A DNA stretch of 64,000 nucleotides, from NCBI RefSeq assembly GCF_015999305.1, contig NZ_JAEAGP010000001.1:1054001-1118000 (forward strand). The letters are read 5' to 3'. The position numbers and the translations under genes are program-made. The DNA comes from Erythrobacter sp. YJ-T3-07. GTDB lineage: Bacteria > Pseudomonadota > Alphaproteobacteria > Sphingomonadales > Sphingomonadaceae. Below are positions 9,613 to 17,729 of the stretch, in pieces. Below the pieces are notes generated by a model that had not been told where the DNA came from, made no database searches, and saw nothing but the letters and a program-made list of their open reading frames with translations. Numbering within the stretch: position 1 is the first letter of the stretch; every line of letters starts with the position of its first letter.

Positions 9613-11037
9613 ATGAAATTTGCCGATCTCGGCCTCTCCGACAAATTGCTGCAGGCGGTAGAAGCCGCCGGCTACACCGAGCCTACGCCGATTCAGGCGC
9701 AGGCCATCCCCCCCGTGCTGATGATGAAGGACATCATCGGCATCGCGCAGACGGGAACCGGCAAGACCGCGAGCTTCGTGCTGCCGATGATCGACATTCT
9801 CGCCAGCGGTCGCCGCCGCGCGCTGATGCCGCGCTCCCTTATCCTTGCGCCCACGCGCGAACTGGCCGCCCAGGTGGCCGAAAACTTCGAAAAGTACGGC
9901 AAGGGGCACGACCTCCAGCTCGCGCTGCTGATCGGCGGCGTGCAGATGGGCGATCAGGTCAAGGCGCTCAACGAAGGCGTCGACGTGCTTATCGCCACGC
10001 CCGGTCGGTTGATGGACCTGTTCGAGCGGGGCAAGATCCTGCTCAACGGGTGCGAGCTGCTGGTGATCGACGAGGCGGACCGGATGCTCGACATGGGCTT
10101 CATCCCCGACATCGAGACGATCTGTTCCAAGCTGCCCGAGCCGCGCCAGACGCTGCTTTTCAGCGCGACCATGCCGCCGCCGATCGAGAAGCTGGCGCAG
10201 AAATTCCTCACCAATCCAAAGCGGATCGAGGTGAGCCGCGCGGCCTCCACCAACGAGAACATCACCGCGTTCAAGATTCCGGTGAAGCCCCGCGAAAAGC
10301 GCGAGACGCTGCGCTGGCTGCTGGCGAATGATCACGTGGAAACCGCGATCATCTTCGCCAATCGCAAGACGACCGTGCGTGAAATCAACAAGAGCCTGCA
10401 GAGCCATGGTTTCGCCAGCGGAGAAATCCACGGCGACATGGACCAGTCGAGCCGGATCGCCGAACTCAACCGGTTCAAGGCGGGTGAGGTCAACATCCTG
10501 GTGGCGTCCGACGTCGCGGCCCGCGGGCTCGACATCAAGGGTGTCAGCCACGTGTTTAACTTCGACACGCCCTGGCACCCTGACGATTACGTCCACCGTA
10601 TCGGTCGTACGGGCCGTGCGGGCGCCAAGGGGCGTGCCTTCACCTTCTTCACCGAAGACGATGCCGAGGCCATCGCCAATGTCGAGAAGCTGACCGAATC
10701 GAAGATCAAGCCCTTCGGCAAGGAAGATGTCCGGGTCGAACTGGTCGAGGCGAAGCCGAAGCGCGAATCGAGCCGCAAGCGGCCCGACGAGCGCAATTCG
10801 GATGCTCCCGAGCGTGAGGAGGACGACCGCGAAGCGGCGCGCAAGGCCAAGCCTTCGCGGGAGCGCAAGCCCCGCCGTGACGAGACCCGTCACGACGAAG
10901 CAAGGCCTGCCCGATCGGCAGACAACAGATCGTCCCGCAGCCAGGGTGGCCGCGGGCGTAGGGAAGATAATGAAGTGATCCCTGCCGGCGAGTGGAACGG
11001 GCCCAAGCCCGACTTCCTCTCGGTCAGTGCGACCTGA
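9613..11037 (+). CDS. DEAD-box ATP-dependent RNA helicase (RhlE-like)
   Basis: 474 residues. Motifs in order: Q motif (FADLGLSDKLLQAV...TPIQ), I AQTGTGKT at 45-52, Ia PTRELA, Ib ATPGRL, II DEAD at 153-156, III SAT, IV IIFAN, V ARGLDIKGV and VI HRIGRTGRAG. After residue ~370 comes a long Arg/Lys/Glu-rich low-complexity tail, a typical RNA-binding extension. It ends in WNGPKPDFLSVSAT. RhlE-group helicases assist ribosome assembly and RNA turnover; which paralogue this is cannot be decided here. Confidence 0.95.
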   Translation: MKFADLGLSDKLLQAVEAAGYTEPTPIQAQAIPPVLMMKDIIGIAQTGTGKTASFVLPMIDILASGRRRALMPRSLILAPTRELAAQVAENFEKYGKGHDLQLALLIGGVQMGDQVKALNEGVDVLIATPGRLMDLFERGKILLNGCELLVIDEADRMLDMGFIPDIETICSKLPEPRQTLLFSATMPPPIEKLAQKFLTNPKRIEVSRAASTNENITAFKIPVKPREKRETLRWLLANDHVETAIIFANRKTTVREINKSLQSHGFASGEIHGDMDQSSRIAELNRFKAGEVNILVASDVAARGLDIKGVSHVFNFDTPWHPDDYVHRIGRTGRAGAKGRAFTFFTEDDAEAIANVEKLTESKIKPFGKEDVRVELVEAKPKRESSRKRPDERNSDAPEREEDDREAARKAKPSRERKPRRDETRHDEARPARSADNRSSRSQGGRGRREDNEVIPAGEWNGPKPDFLSVSAT

Positions 11038-11129
11038 CCCGAGAAACGGGCGCACTACCTGCAAAGGCGACGGGGGTTAGGCTGGCCTTAACCAGAATCG
11101 TGCACTCGTCGCGCGCAGAAGGAGCAGGG

Positions 11130-12614
11130 ATGTCCGAAGAGAATATCAGCGTCGAGGCAATCCGCCACCGGACGCTTGCGGCGATGGAGATATTGGACAC
11201 CGAGGCCGAAGGCGAATTCGACGCCATGGTCATGGCGGCGCGCCGGATTTTCGGAAGCCGAACAGCCTATATCTCGCTGATCGACGGGGACCGGCAATGG
11301 TTCAAGGCGCGCGAGGGCTTCCCGCCCAGCGAAGTCGCGCGCGAATGCTCGATCTGTGCAACTGCGGTCGACGAGAACCGCGAGATCGTGGTCGAGAACC
11401 TGCAGGAGCATCCGGTTTACGGCCAGATGCCCGAGATCGCGGCCATGCCACATTTCCAGTTCTTCGTGACGATCCCGTTGATGGGCCCGCCGATGGATGG
11501 CGTAAGCGTACCGATCGGCACGCTGTGCGTCATCGATGACCGGCCCTGGGTCGCTAGCCGGGAAGAGCTGGATGAACTGCGCCGGCTCGCGCGTGTGGTC
11601 GAATCGCTGTTCCAGACGCGGCTCGATGCGAAGCTTGCCGAGCACGCGCTCGAGGAGCGCAGGCAACTGATCGACGAGTTGCGCCGGGTCCAGCGCCAGT
11701 TCGAACTGGCGGAAGAAATGGCGCAGATAGGCCATTGGCGAATGGACCTGGCGACCGAGGAACTGTTCTGGTCGCCGCAGACGATCGCAATTCATGCGAT
11801 CGACAATCCGACCCAAGAGCACCTCCAGGGGGGACTGGACTATTTCCCGCCCTATGAGCGGCCACGCATTGCCGACGCGGTCGACGCGTGCGTCAAGCAC
11901 GGCACACCCTACGATCTCGAACTCGATTTCTGCGATGCGAAGGGTGTTTTCAAACGGGTCCGCGCGATCGGCGAACAGGAAATTGCGGATGGCAAGCCGG
12001 TCGGGATCATGGGCGTCTTCCAGGATATTACCGAGCGCTATCACCTCGAGACGCGCCTCCGCGCAGCGGCCCACGTGGATGAACTGACGGGCCTGCCCAA
12101 TCGCGCACGCCTGAACCAGTATCTCGACAGCACCATCGACACGATGCACAAGGCGGGCCGTCGGATGGTGCTGCTGCTGATCGACCTCGACCACTTCAAG
12201 GATATCAACGACCGGCTCGGCCATGAGGCGGGGGACCGCGTGCTCAAGGGCGTTGCTGCACAGCTGGTCAGCGAACCTTTCGCCGGTCAGATGGCTGCGC
12301 GGCTGGGCGGGGACGAATTCGTGCTGGTGATCGAGAACGAGCAGTTGCTTGCCGATCTGCCCGCGACGCTCGAACTGCTGCTTAGCAAGCTGCGCTTCGA
12401 GGTCGGCCGGGAAGGTGAGACAATTCTGGCCAGCGCCACGATCGGAGCCACCTGGCTGACTGGGTGCAACAATGATCGCAGCCAGCTGCTGCGCTGTGCC
12501 GACTATGCGCTGTACCAGGCGAAGCGGACCGAGCGCGGCACTGCTTCAATTTGCCCGGATGCGATTGCGGGGGAGCACATTCGCGCCGCGCCGCAGCTGC
12601 GCGCGGTGAGCTAG
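11130..12614 (+). CDS. GAF-PAS-GGDEF diguanylate cyclase
   Basis: 494 residues. Residues ~20-165 are a GAF domain of the type with AAYISLIDxDRQWFKAREG and a Cys-containing REC-x2-C segment. A coiled-coil linker (~165-195) follows, then a PAS-like domain (~195-305, ending VGIMGVFQDITERYHLE) and a GGDEF domain (~312-480). The active-site motif GGDEF is intact at 393-397, and the substrate-binding LxxLDHFKxINDRLGHEAGD segment is present. The RxxD inhibitory site normally five residues before GGDEF is absent (the sequence there is PFAGQ). No membrane segment, so a cytoplasmic c-di-GMP synthase. Its stop codon overlaps that of the convergent helicase gene (CTAG). Confidence 0.93.
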   Translation: MSEENISVEAIRHRTLAAMEILDTEAEGEFDAMVMAARRIFGSRTAYISLIDGDRQWFKAREGFPPSEVARECSICATAVDENREIVVENLQEHPVYGQMPEIAAMPHFQFFVTIPLMGPPMDGVSVPIGTLCVIDDRPWVASREELDELRRLARVVESLFQTRLDAKLAEHALEERRQLIDELRRVQRQFELAEEMAQIGHWRMDLATEELFWSPQTIAIHAIDNPTQEHLQGGLDYFPPYERPRIADAVDACVKHGTPYDLELDFCDAKGVFKRVRAIGEQEIADGKPVGIMGVFQDITERYHLETRLRAAAHVDELTGLPNRARLNQYLDSTIDTMHKAGRRMVLLLIDLDHFKDINDRLGHEAGDRVLKGVAAQLVSEPFAGQMAARLGGDEFVLVIENEQLLADLPATLELLLSKLRFEVGREGETILASATIGATWLTGCNNDRSQLLRCADYALYQAKRTERGTASICPDAIAGEHIRAAPQLRAVS

Positions 12615-14920
12615 TCGGCTGGCTTCACGAAGCTGTCGATCACCCGCTTGGTGCCGGTGGTTTCGAACTCGATTTCGAGCTTGTTGCCTTCCTGCCCCAT
12701 GACCGTGCCGTAACCGAACTTGTCGTGGAACACCCGCGCACCCAGCGCGATGTCGTCGCGTGGCTTGGCCGCGAAGCTGGCTGCGCTGCGGCGGCTTTCC
12801 TGAACCCTGGCGGGTCGTGTCTCGTATCCCGTCGCCAGCGCACGCTGCCAGCCGGGACCGCGGTTGTTCGAGCGCTCGGGCCGATCGCGTGTGACATGGG
12901 CGAAGGGGTCTTCGCTCTCGCTCCAGTTCGCCCGCCAGAGGGAGGCGCCGCCCGACATCGTGGTCTCGCTCACGACGTGGTCTTCGGGCAGTTCACCGAT
13001 AAATCGGCTGGGTAGCGAGCTGGTCCACTGGCCGTAGATGCGCCGGTTGGCGGCGTGCAGAATCGTGCATGCCTTCTTCGCGCGGGTAATCGCGACATAG
13101 GCGAGGCGGCGTTCCTCCTCCAGTGAAGCGAGCCCGCCTTCGTCGAGCGAACGCTGCGAGGGGAAAACGCCTTCCTCCCATCCAACCAGAAACAGGTGGT
13201 CGAACTCCAGCCCCTTGGCGGCGTGGATGGTCATGATGGTGACCTTGGCATCCTCCGCATTCGCGTCATTATCCATCACCAGCGCGACATGCTCGAGGAA
13301 GTCGCCCAGCGTCTCGTAATCCTCCATCGCGCGCGCGAGTTCGGAGAGGTTTTCAAGCCGCCCCTTGGCTTCGGGCGTCCGCTCGTTCTCGAGCATCGCC
13401 TGATAGCCGCTTTCTTCCAGCACCTGCCGCAGCAGTTCGGCGGGGGCGAGGCTGTCCGCCTGTTCGCGCCACTGGAGAAATTGCCGCAGCAGGCCACCGA
13501 TGGTCCCGCGCGCCCGCGCAGGCAGTTCGTCGCTGTCGGCCAGATCAAGCGATGCCGCAGCCAGCGGCATCCCGGTGCGCCGCGCGTGCTGGTACATCTT
13601 CTCCAGCGTTTTCGCGCCGAGCCCTCGCTTGGGCTGGTTGTAGATTCGCTCGAACGCCAGATCGTCCGCCGGCTGTGCGATGACGCGCAGGTAGGCGAGG
13701 GCGTCGCGAATTTCGGCGCGTTCGTAGAAGCGGAAGCCGCCGACGATGCGGTAGGCCATGCCGATCTGGATGAAGCGGTCTTCGAATTCGCGGGTCTGGT
13801 ACTGCGCGCGCACGAGGATGGCGATCTCGTCGAGGCCCACGCCGCCACGCTCCAGGCTCTCGATCTCCTCGCCCACGCGGCGCGCTTCCTCGGGCCCGTC
13901 CCATACGCCGATGACGCGGACCTTCTCGCCCGTGTCGGTCTCGGTCCACAACTCCTTGCCGAGCCGCTGGCTGTTCTCCCCGATCAGGCCCGATGCCGCG
14001 CCGAGGATGTGCGGGGTGGAGCGATAATTCTGCTCCAGCTTGATGACCTTGGCGCCGGGAAAGTCCTTCTCGAACTTCAGGATGTTCGCCACTTCCGCGC
14101 CGCGCCACGAGTAGATCGACTGGTCGTCGTCCCCCACCACGCAGATGTTCTTGCGGGTCTGCGCGAGCAGGCGGAGCCACAGGTACTGGACCTGGTTGGT
14201 GTCCTGATATTCGTCGACCAAGATATATTTGAAGCGGTTCTGGTACTGCTCCAGCACATCGGAATGCTGCCGGAAGATGTTGAGCATGTGCAGCAGCAGA
14301 TCGCCGAAATCGCACGCGTTCAGCGATTGCAGACGCGCCTGATAGGTCTTGTACAGCTGCGCGCCGCGCCCGTTGGCGTAAGCCTCGTTCTCCACCGCAT
14401 CGAGATCTTGCGGATTGAGCCCACGGTTCTTCCACCGGTCGATCAACCCGGCCAGCTGGCGCGCCGGCCAGCGCTTCTCGTCCAGCTCGGCTTCCGCGAT
14501 CAGCGTCTTGAGCAGACGCAGCTGGTCGTCGGGGTCGATGATCGTGAAGTTCGATTGCAGGCCGACAAGCTCGGCATGGCGGCGCAGCATCTTCGCGCCG
14601 ATCGCGTGGAACGTGCCGAGCCAGGGCATGCCTTCCACCGCATCGCCGATATGCCGGCCCACGCGTTCGCGCATTTCGCGGGCGGCCTTGTTGGTGAAGG
14701 TGACGCACAGAATCTCGCTCGGCCAGGCGAGCCGCATCGCGACGAGATGGGCCAGCCTTGCGGTCAACGCCGAGGTCTTGCCCGTTCCCGCACCGGCCAG
14801 CATCAGCACCGGCCCTTCGGTGGTCAGCACGGCTTCGCGCTGTGGCGGGTTCAACCGCGCGGCATAGGGCGGGATATCCGCGTCTCCGGCGGCGGTTGCG
14901 AGGGGGAATGCATCACTCAT
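12611..14920 (-). CDS. uvrD: UvrD/PcrA-type superfamily 1 DNA helicase
   Basis: About 769 residues from MSDAFPL. It carries the Q motif LNPPQREAV, Walker A AGAGTGKTS at 42-50, FTNKAAREMRERV, GTFHAIGAKMLRRH, Walker B VDEYQDTN, the QSIYSWRGA motif III, LEQNYRST, MTIHAAKGLEFDHLF and VAITRAKK. The C-terminal KFGYGTVMGQEGNKLEIEF is the Tudor-like domain of UvrD/PcrA that contacts RNA polymerase. It unwinds DNA in nucleotide excision and mismatch repair. An upstream in-frame extension exists but lacks homology to the family. It converges with the diguanylate cyclase gene. Confidence 0.95.
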   Translation of the reverse strand: MSDAFPLATAAGDADIPPYAARLNPPQREAVLTTEGPVLMLAGAGTGKTSALTARLAHLVAMRLAWPSEILCVTFTNKAAREMRERVGRHIGDAVEGMPWLGTFHAIGAKMLRRHAELVGLQSNFTIIDPDDQLRLLKTLIAEAELDEKRWPARQLAGLIDRWKNRGLNPQDLDAVENEAYANGRGAQLYKTYQARLQSLNACDFGDLLLHMLNIFRQHSDVLEQYQNRFKYILVDEYQDTNQVQYLWLRLLAQTRKNICVVGDDDQSIYSWRGAEVANILKFEKDFPGAKVIKLEQNYRSTPHILGAASGLIGENSQRLGKELWTETDTGEKVRVIGVWDGPEEARRVGEEIESLERGGVGLDEIAILVRAQYQTREFEDRFIQIGMAYRIVGGFRFYERAEIRDALAYLRVIAQPADDLAFERIYNQPKRGLGAKTLEKMYQHARRTGMPLAAASLDLADSDELPARARGTIGGLLRQFLQWREQADSLAPAELLRQVLEESGYQAMLENERTPEAKGRLENLSELARAMEDYETLGDFLEHVALVMDNDANAEDAKVTIMTIHAAKGLEFDHLFLVGWEEGVFPSQRSLDEGGLASLEEERRLAYVAITRAKKACTILHAANRRIYGQWTSSLPSRFIGELPEDHVVSETTMSGGASLWRANWSESEDPFAHVTRDRPERSNNRGPGWQRALATGYETRPARVQESRRSAASFAAKPRDDIALGARVFHDKFGYGTVMGQEGNKLEIEFETTGTKRVIDSFVKPAD

Positions 14921-15051
14921 GGCTATGCCCGAACAGGTAGGGAACGCGGGCCATCGGAGCAAGGGAAGCGGCGCACGCGCTCCCCAACTCGGAACCTCAC
15001 GCTGGAGGTCTCGTTGATGGGGCAAGGACGAGGGAAGAAGGAGACAGAGAC

Positions 15052-15546
15052 ATGAAAAAGCTTATTATTGCTTCGACTGCCGCCTGCGGCCTCGCAATTG
15101 CTGCAGCGGCTCCGGCGCTCGCCGACCATCATATGGAAGCCGAATCCTACGCGATGACTGCCGCGCAGGAGAAGATGTACCTCGATTGGTCTGCCGAACA
15201 GCGGATGACCTATCAGGAATGGCCGATGGCCGCCCAAGAATACTACTGGACGCTCAACGACACACAGAAGAACGTCTGGTGGAACACGCTGACCAATGAC
15301 CAGCGGGTCAAGATCGTCAACATGGCGCCCGAGCAGCGCATGGCTGCCTGGCAGTCGATCAACAGCCAGCTGAGCGGTTCCGCAACGGCAACCACCACTG
15401 CGACGACCTCTGCCAGTGCAAAGATCAATTATACCAGCAAGGCGATGGTGCAGCCGACCCCGGGCGATGCAGGTCCCCCGCCGGCCGACCTGCCCATCTG
15501 CGAGCCGATGCAGCAGGATAACTGCATCAATCGCGGCGCAGCGTAA
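15052..15546 (+). CDS. Small secreted protein with KINY...LPIC...NCIN tail
   Basis: 164 residues. A clear signal peptide (MKKLIIASTAACGLAIAAAAPALA, cleavage after ALA-D) is followed by a repetitive acidic/aromatic region (YLDWSAEQRMTYQEW...AAQEYYWTLN...TLTNDQRVKIVNMAPEQR) with loose ~25-residue periodicity, a Thr/Ala/Ser linker and a C-terminal block KINYTS...DLPICEPMQQDNCIN. That block recurs in the next gene. AAGGAGACAGAGAC precedes the ATG. Function unknown; likely periplasmic or surface. Confidence 0.8.
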   Translation: MKKLIIASTAACGLAIAAAAPALADHHMEAESYAMTAAQEKMYLDWSAEQRMTYQEWPMAAQEYYWTLNDTQKNVWWNTLTNDQRVKIVNMAPEQRMAAWQSINSQLSGSATATTTATTSASAKINYTSKAMVQPTPGDAGPPPADLPICEPMQQDNCINRGAA

Positions 15547-15571
15547 TAAACGCCATCCAGCGTGAAACCGT

Positions 15572-15610
15572 GTGGCGGCTCCGGGGTTATCCCGGTGCCG
15601 CCACATTTCT
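15572..15610 (+). terminator. Hairpin between the two small secreted-protein genes
   Basis: GTGGCGGCTCCGGG at 15572-15585 pairs with CCCGGTGCCGCCAC at 15591-15604 (one mismatch, 5-nt loop), then ATTTCTT. It is either a weak terminator/attenuator lowering expression of the second gene or an mRNA-stabilising stem. Confidence 0.5.
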
Positions 15611-15629
15611 TCGAGAGGAGACAGACAAC

Positions 15630-15923
15630 ATGAATAAGATCCTTTTGACCGGTATCGCCGCTGCCCTTGCCGGGCTGGCCATGCCTGCCGCAGCGCAGAC
15701 CGCGCCCAAGATCAATTACGTCAGCAACGAAACCGCGCAGCCGGTTCCGCAGGATGAGCAGCCCAAGTCGGGCGAGCTTCCGATCTGCAAGCCCAAGCAG
15801 GAAACCAACTGCATCAATAGCTGGGAAGCCAACAAGACCGGCAACCGCCCGATCAACTACTGGCCGGGTCGCCCGGCGAGCGAGATCGACGAGCCGCTGC
15901 CGCTCAACGAACCCAAGAACTGA
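15630..15923 (+). CDS. Small secreted protein, shorter relative of the upstream gene
   Basis: 97 residues. Signal peptide MNKILLTGIAAALAGLAMPAAAQ, then KINYVS...ELPICKPKQETNCIN, which aligns with the tail of the upstream protein, then a Pro/Asn-rich end (RPINYWPGRPASEID). The Shine-Dalgarno leader AGGAGACAGACAAC nearly repeats that of the upstream gene, so the pair probably arose by partial duplication. The two Cys residues in the shared block may form a disulphide. Function unknown. Confidence 0.78.
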   Translation: MNKILLTGIAAALAGLAMPAAAQTAPKINYVSNETAQPVPQDEQPKSGELPICKPKQETNCINSWEANKTGNRPINYWPGRPASEIDEPLPLNEPKN

Positions 15924-15945
15924 TCACCCGATCTGCGATCGAAAG

Positions 15946-15977
15946 AGGGCGTTCGCCATCGGCGGGCGCCCTTTTTT
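15946..15977 (+). terminator. Intrinsic terminator
   Basis: AGGGCGTTCGCC at 15946-15957 pairs with GGCGGGCGCCCT at 15961-15972 (two G-T pairs, 3-nt loop), followed by TTTTTT. It ends the small secreted-protein operon before the convergent rsmD gene. Confidence 0.82.
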
Positions 15978-15991
15978 GATGAGGGTGGTCC

Positions 15992-16537
15992 CTAGCTGTC
16001 CAGCTGGAGCAGCAGCAGTTTCGCCTTGCCCACCTTACGCTCTGCATCGACCCGCATGCCACGCAACTCCGGCGTTTCCTTCGCCGCCACCTCGAGCGAG
16101 ATCCAGGTTGCGGGGCCGATCCAGCCGAGCCTGACCAGCCGTTCCAGCGCAACGGCTCCTGCGCCAGTGCCATAGGGCGGGTCGAGCATTACCAGATCGT
16201 GCGGCACCTTCGCCGGGCCCAGCCGCAAGGCGGAAGCCTGCTGTACCGTCGCCCGCGTCCCTGCACCCAGCGCCGCGACGTTCGCCCGGATCGCGTCCAC
16301 TGCACGCTTGTCTTCTTCGACGAACAGGCACGAGGCGCAGCCGCGTGACAATGCCTCCAGCCCAAGCGCGCCCGATCCTGCGAACAGATCCACCGCGCTC
16401 AGCCCCTCGAAACTGCCGAGGCGGCTGGTGAGCATGTTGAACAGCGTCTCTCGCGTGCGGTCGGCGGTCGGGCGGGTGGTTTCGCCCGGCGGAGCCTTGA
16501 TCGCACGCCCGCGCCAGTCGCCTGCGACGATCCGCAT
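15992..16537 (-). CDS. rsmD: 16S rRNA (guanine966-N2)-methyltransferase RsmD
   Basis: 181 residues, the normal size. The N-terminus MRIVAGDWRGRAI is followed by RPTADRTRETLFNML, the SAM-binding VDLFAGSGALGLEALSRG (~50-67) and the catalytic DPPYG (~121). It methylates G966 of 16S rRNA in the 30S assembly pathway. The ATG at 16535-16537 overlaps the rluB stop codon by one base (TGATG), indicating translational coupling to rluB. Confidence 0.95.
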   Translation of the reverse strand: MRIVAGDWRGRAIKAPPGETTRPTADRTRETLFNMLTSRLGSFEGLSAVDLFAGSGALGLEALSRGCASCLFVEEDKRAVDAIRANVAALGAGTRATVQQASALRLGPAKVPHDLVMLDPPYGTGAGAVALERLVRLGWIGPATWISLEVAAKETPELRGMRVDAERKVGKAKLLLLQLDS

Positions 16538-17295
16538 CAGTCGTGCCCCTTCTTCACCGAGGCGCGGAACTTGCCGATCTCGTGCTTGCGGATTTCCATC
16601 GCCTGCCCGCGCGGCAGATCGCCCAGCGCGACCGGCCCGAAGGCGACGCGGACCAGCCGGTTCACCTCGAGCCCGAGATGTTCGAGCACGCGGCGCACTT
16701 CGCGGTTCTTGCCTTCGGTGATGGTCACTTCGATCCACTGGTTGGCACCGGTGCGCCGTTCCAGATTGGCGTTGATCGGGCCGTAATGGACGCCGTCGAT
16801 GGTGATCCCCTCGCTCAGCTCCTCCAGCTGCGCCTGCGTGACAGCGCCATGCGCGCGCGCGCGATAGGTCCGCTCGACCGCGTTGGCGGGCAGTTCCAGC
16901 ATGCGCTTGAACTCGCCGTCATTGGTCAGCAGCAGCAGGCCTTCGGTATTGTAGTCGAGCCGCCCGATCGGCATCACCCGCGGCGCATCCTTGGGCAGCG
17001 AGTTGCGCAGGGCGTCGTAGATCGTCGGGCGCCCGCGCGGGTCATGCTCGGCGGTGATGAGCCCGGTCGGCTTGTGGAACGCGAACAGGCGCGTCGGTTC
17101 GGGCTTGGCGACCGGCTTGCCGTCCACGGTCACCCCGCGCAGCGATTCGAGCAGGGTCGCCGGGGTCTCCACGGTTTTCCCGTCGATCGCGATCCGCTTG
17201 TCCGCAATCATCCGCTCCACCTCGCGGCGGCTCGCCACGCCTGCGCGCGCCAGCAGCTTGGCGATGCGATCGCCCTTACGTTCATCTTCGGCCAT
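16537..17295 (-). CDS. rluB: Ribosomal large subunit pseudouridine synthase (RluB/RsuA family)
   Basis: 252 residues. An S4 RNA-binding domain (IAKLLARAGVASRREVERMI) spans ~8-65, and the pseudouridine synthase domain (~70-235) has the catalytic Asp in IGRLDYNTEGLLLLTNDGE and the family KNREVRRVLEHLG motif. It isomerises uridines in 23S rRNA (RluB/E/F group; the exact position cannot be read from sequence). The start MAEDERKG at 17295 fits the family; the upstream reading frame has no recognisable domain. It is co-transcribed with rsmD. Confidence 0.93.
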   Translation of the reverse strand: MAEDERKGDRIAKLLARAGVASRREVERMIADKRIAIDGKTVETPATLLESLRGVTVDGKPVAKPEPTRLFAFHKPTGLITAEHDPRGRPTIYDALRNSLPKDAPRVMPIGRLDYNTEGLLLLTNDGEFKRMLELPANAVERTYRARAHGAVTQAQLEELSEGITIDGVHYGPINANLERRTGANQWIEVTITEGKNREVRRVLEHLGLEVNRLVRVAFGPVALGDLPRGQAMEIRKHEIGKFRASVKKGHD

Positions 17296-17351
17296 GCCCG
17301 CCCGCTTAGCGACCGCCCGGCGATCCGCCAAATGCTTTGGCACGCACAGAG

Positions 17352-17549
17352 CTAAACGTTGTAGCGCGGATGCGGCTTGCGGCGCACATCCGCGTCCTTG
17401 TCCGTATCGAAAGGGCGCCAGGCGTGGTTGCAGTTGATCAGCGGGCACGCGCAGCGAGCGCAGGTCGTACGAAAATGCAGACCATCGCTCCAGACCCGCT
17501 TGCGGTCGACCCGGTGCCCGCGCAGGCCGCACAATGCTTTTTCGAGCAT
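17352..17549 (-). CDS. Small Cys-rich protein, possible zinc ribbon
   Basis: 65 residues, MLEKALCGLRGHRVDRKRVW followed by DGLHFRTTCARCACPLINC and WRPFDTDKDADVRRKPHP. The arrangement LCxLxGHxVxRxRVxxDGxHFRxxCxxCxxPL looks like a short metal-binding ribbon (Cys7, Cys30/Cys33 and Cys35 or Cys41, His). I believe similar short proteins occur in other Sphingomonadales but know no function. It lies just upstream of rluB on the same strand, separated by 56 nt. Confidence 0.6.
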   Translation of the reverse strand: MLEKALCGLRGHRVDRKRVWSDGLHFRTTCARCACPLINCNHAWRPFDTDKDADVRRKPHPRYNV

Positions 17550-17729
17550 GGCAGCGAGCCTCCGCTAGTACAGCGCGGCGAAAGAATAGACGCATATGAT
17601 GGCAATTCTGCGTCACAGCCTGGTCCACCGTCTTTCGAAGCGAGCGCATCGGCGTGTCGCGAGGGCTAGGCTAACCCCGGCCACAGCGGCTAGAGAGCGC
17701 AAGGACGATTTTTCGAGGGAAGGGTGTGT

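Noticed and set aside
9169..11064. 631-codon minus-strand frame opposite the DEAD-box helicase
   Set aside because: Shadow of the helicase; residues mirror the codons and show no family motif.
13196..15055. 619-codon plus-strand frame opposite uvrD
   Set aside because: Antisense artefact; all helicase motifs are on the minus strand.
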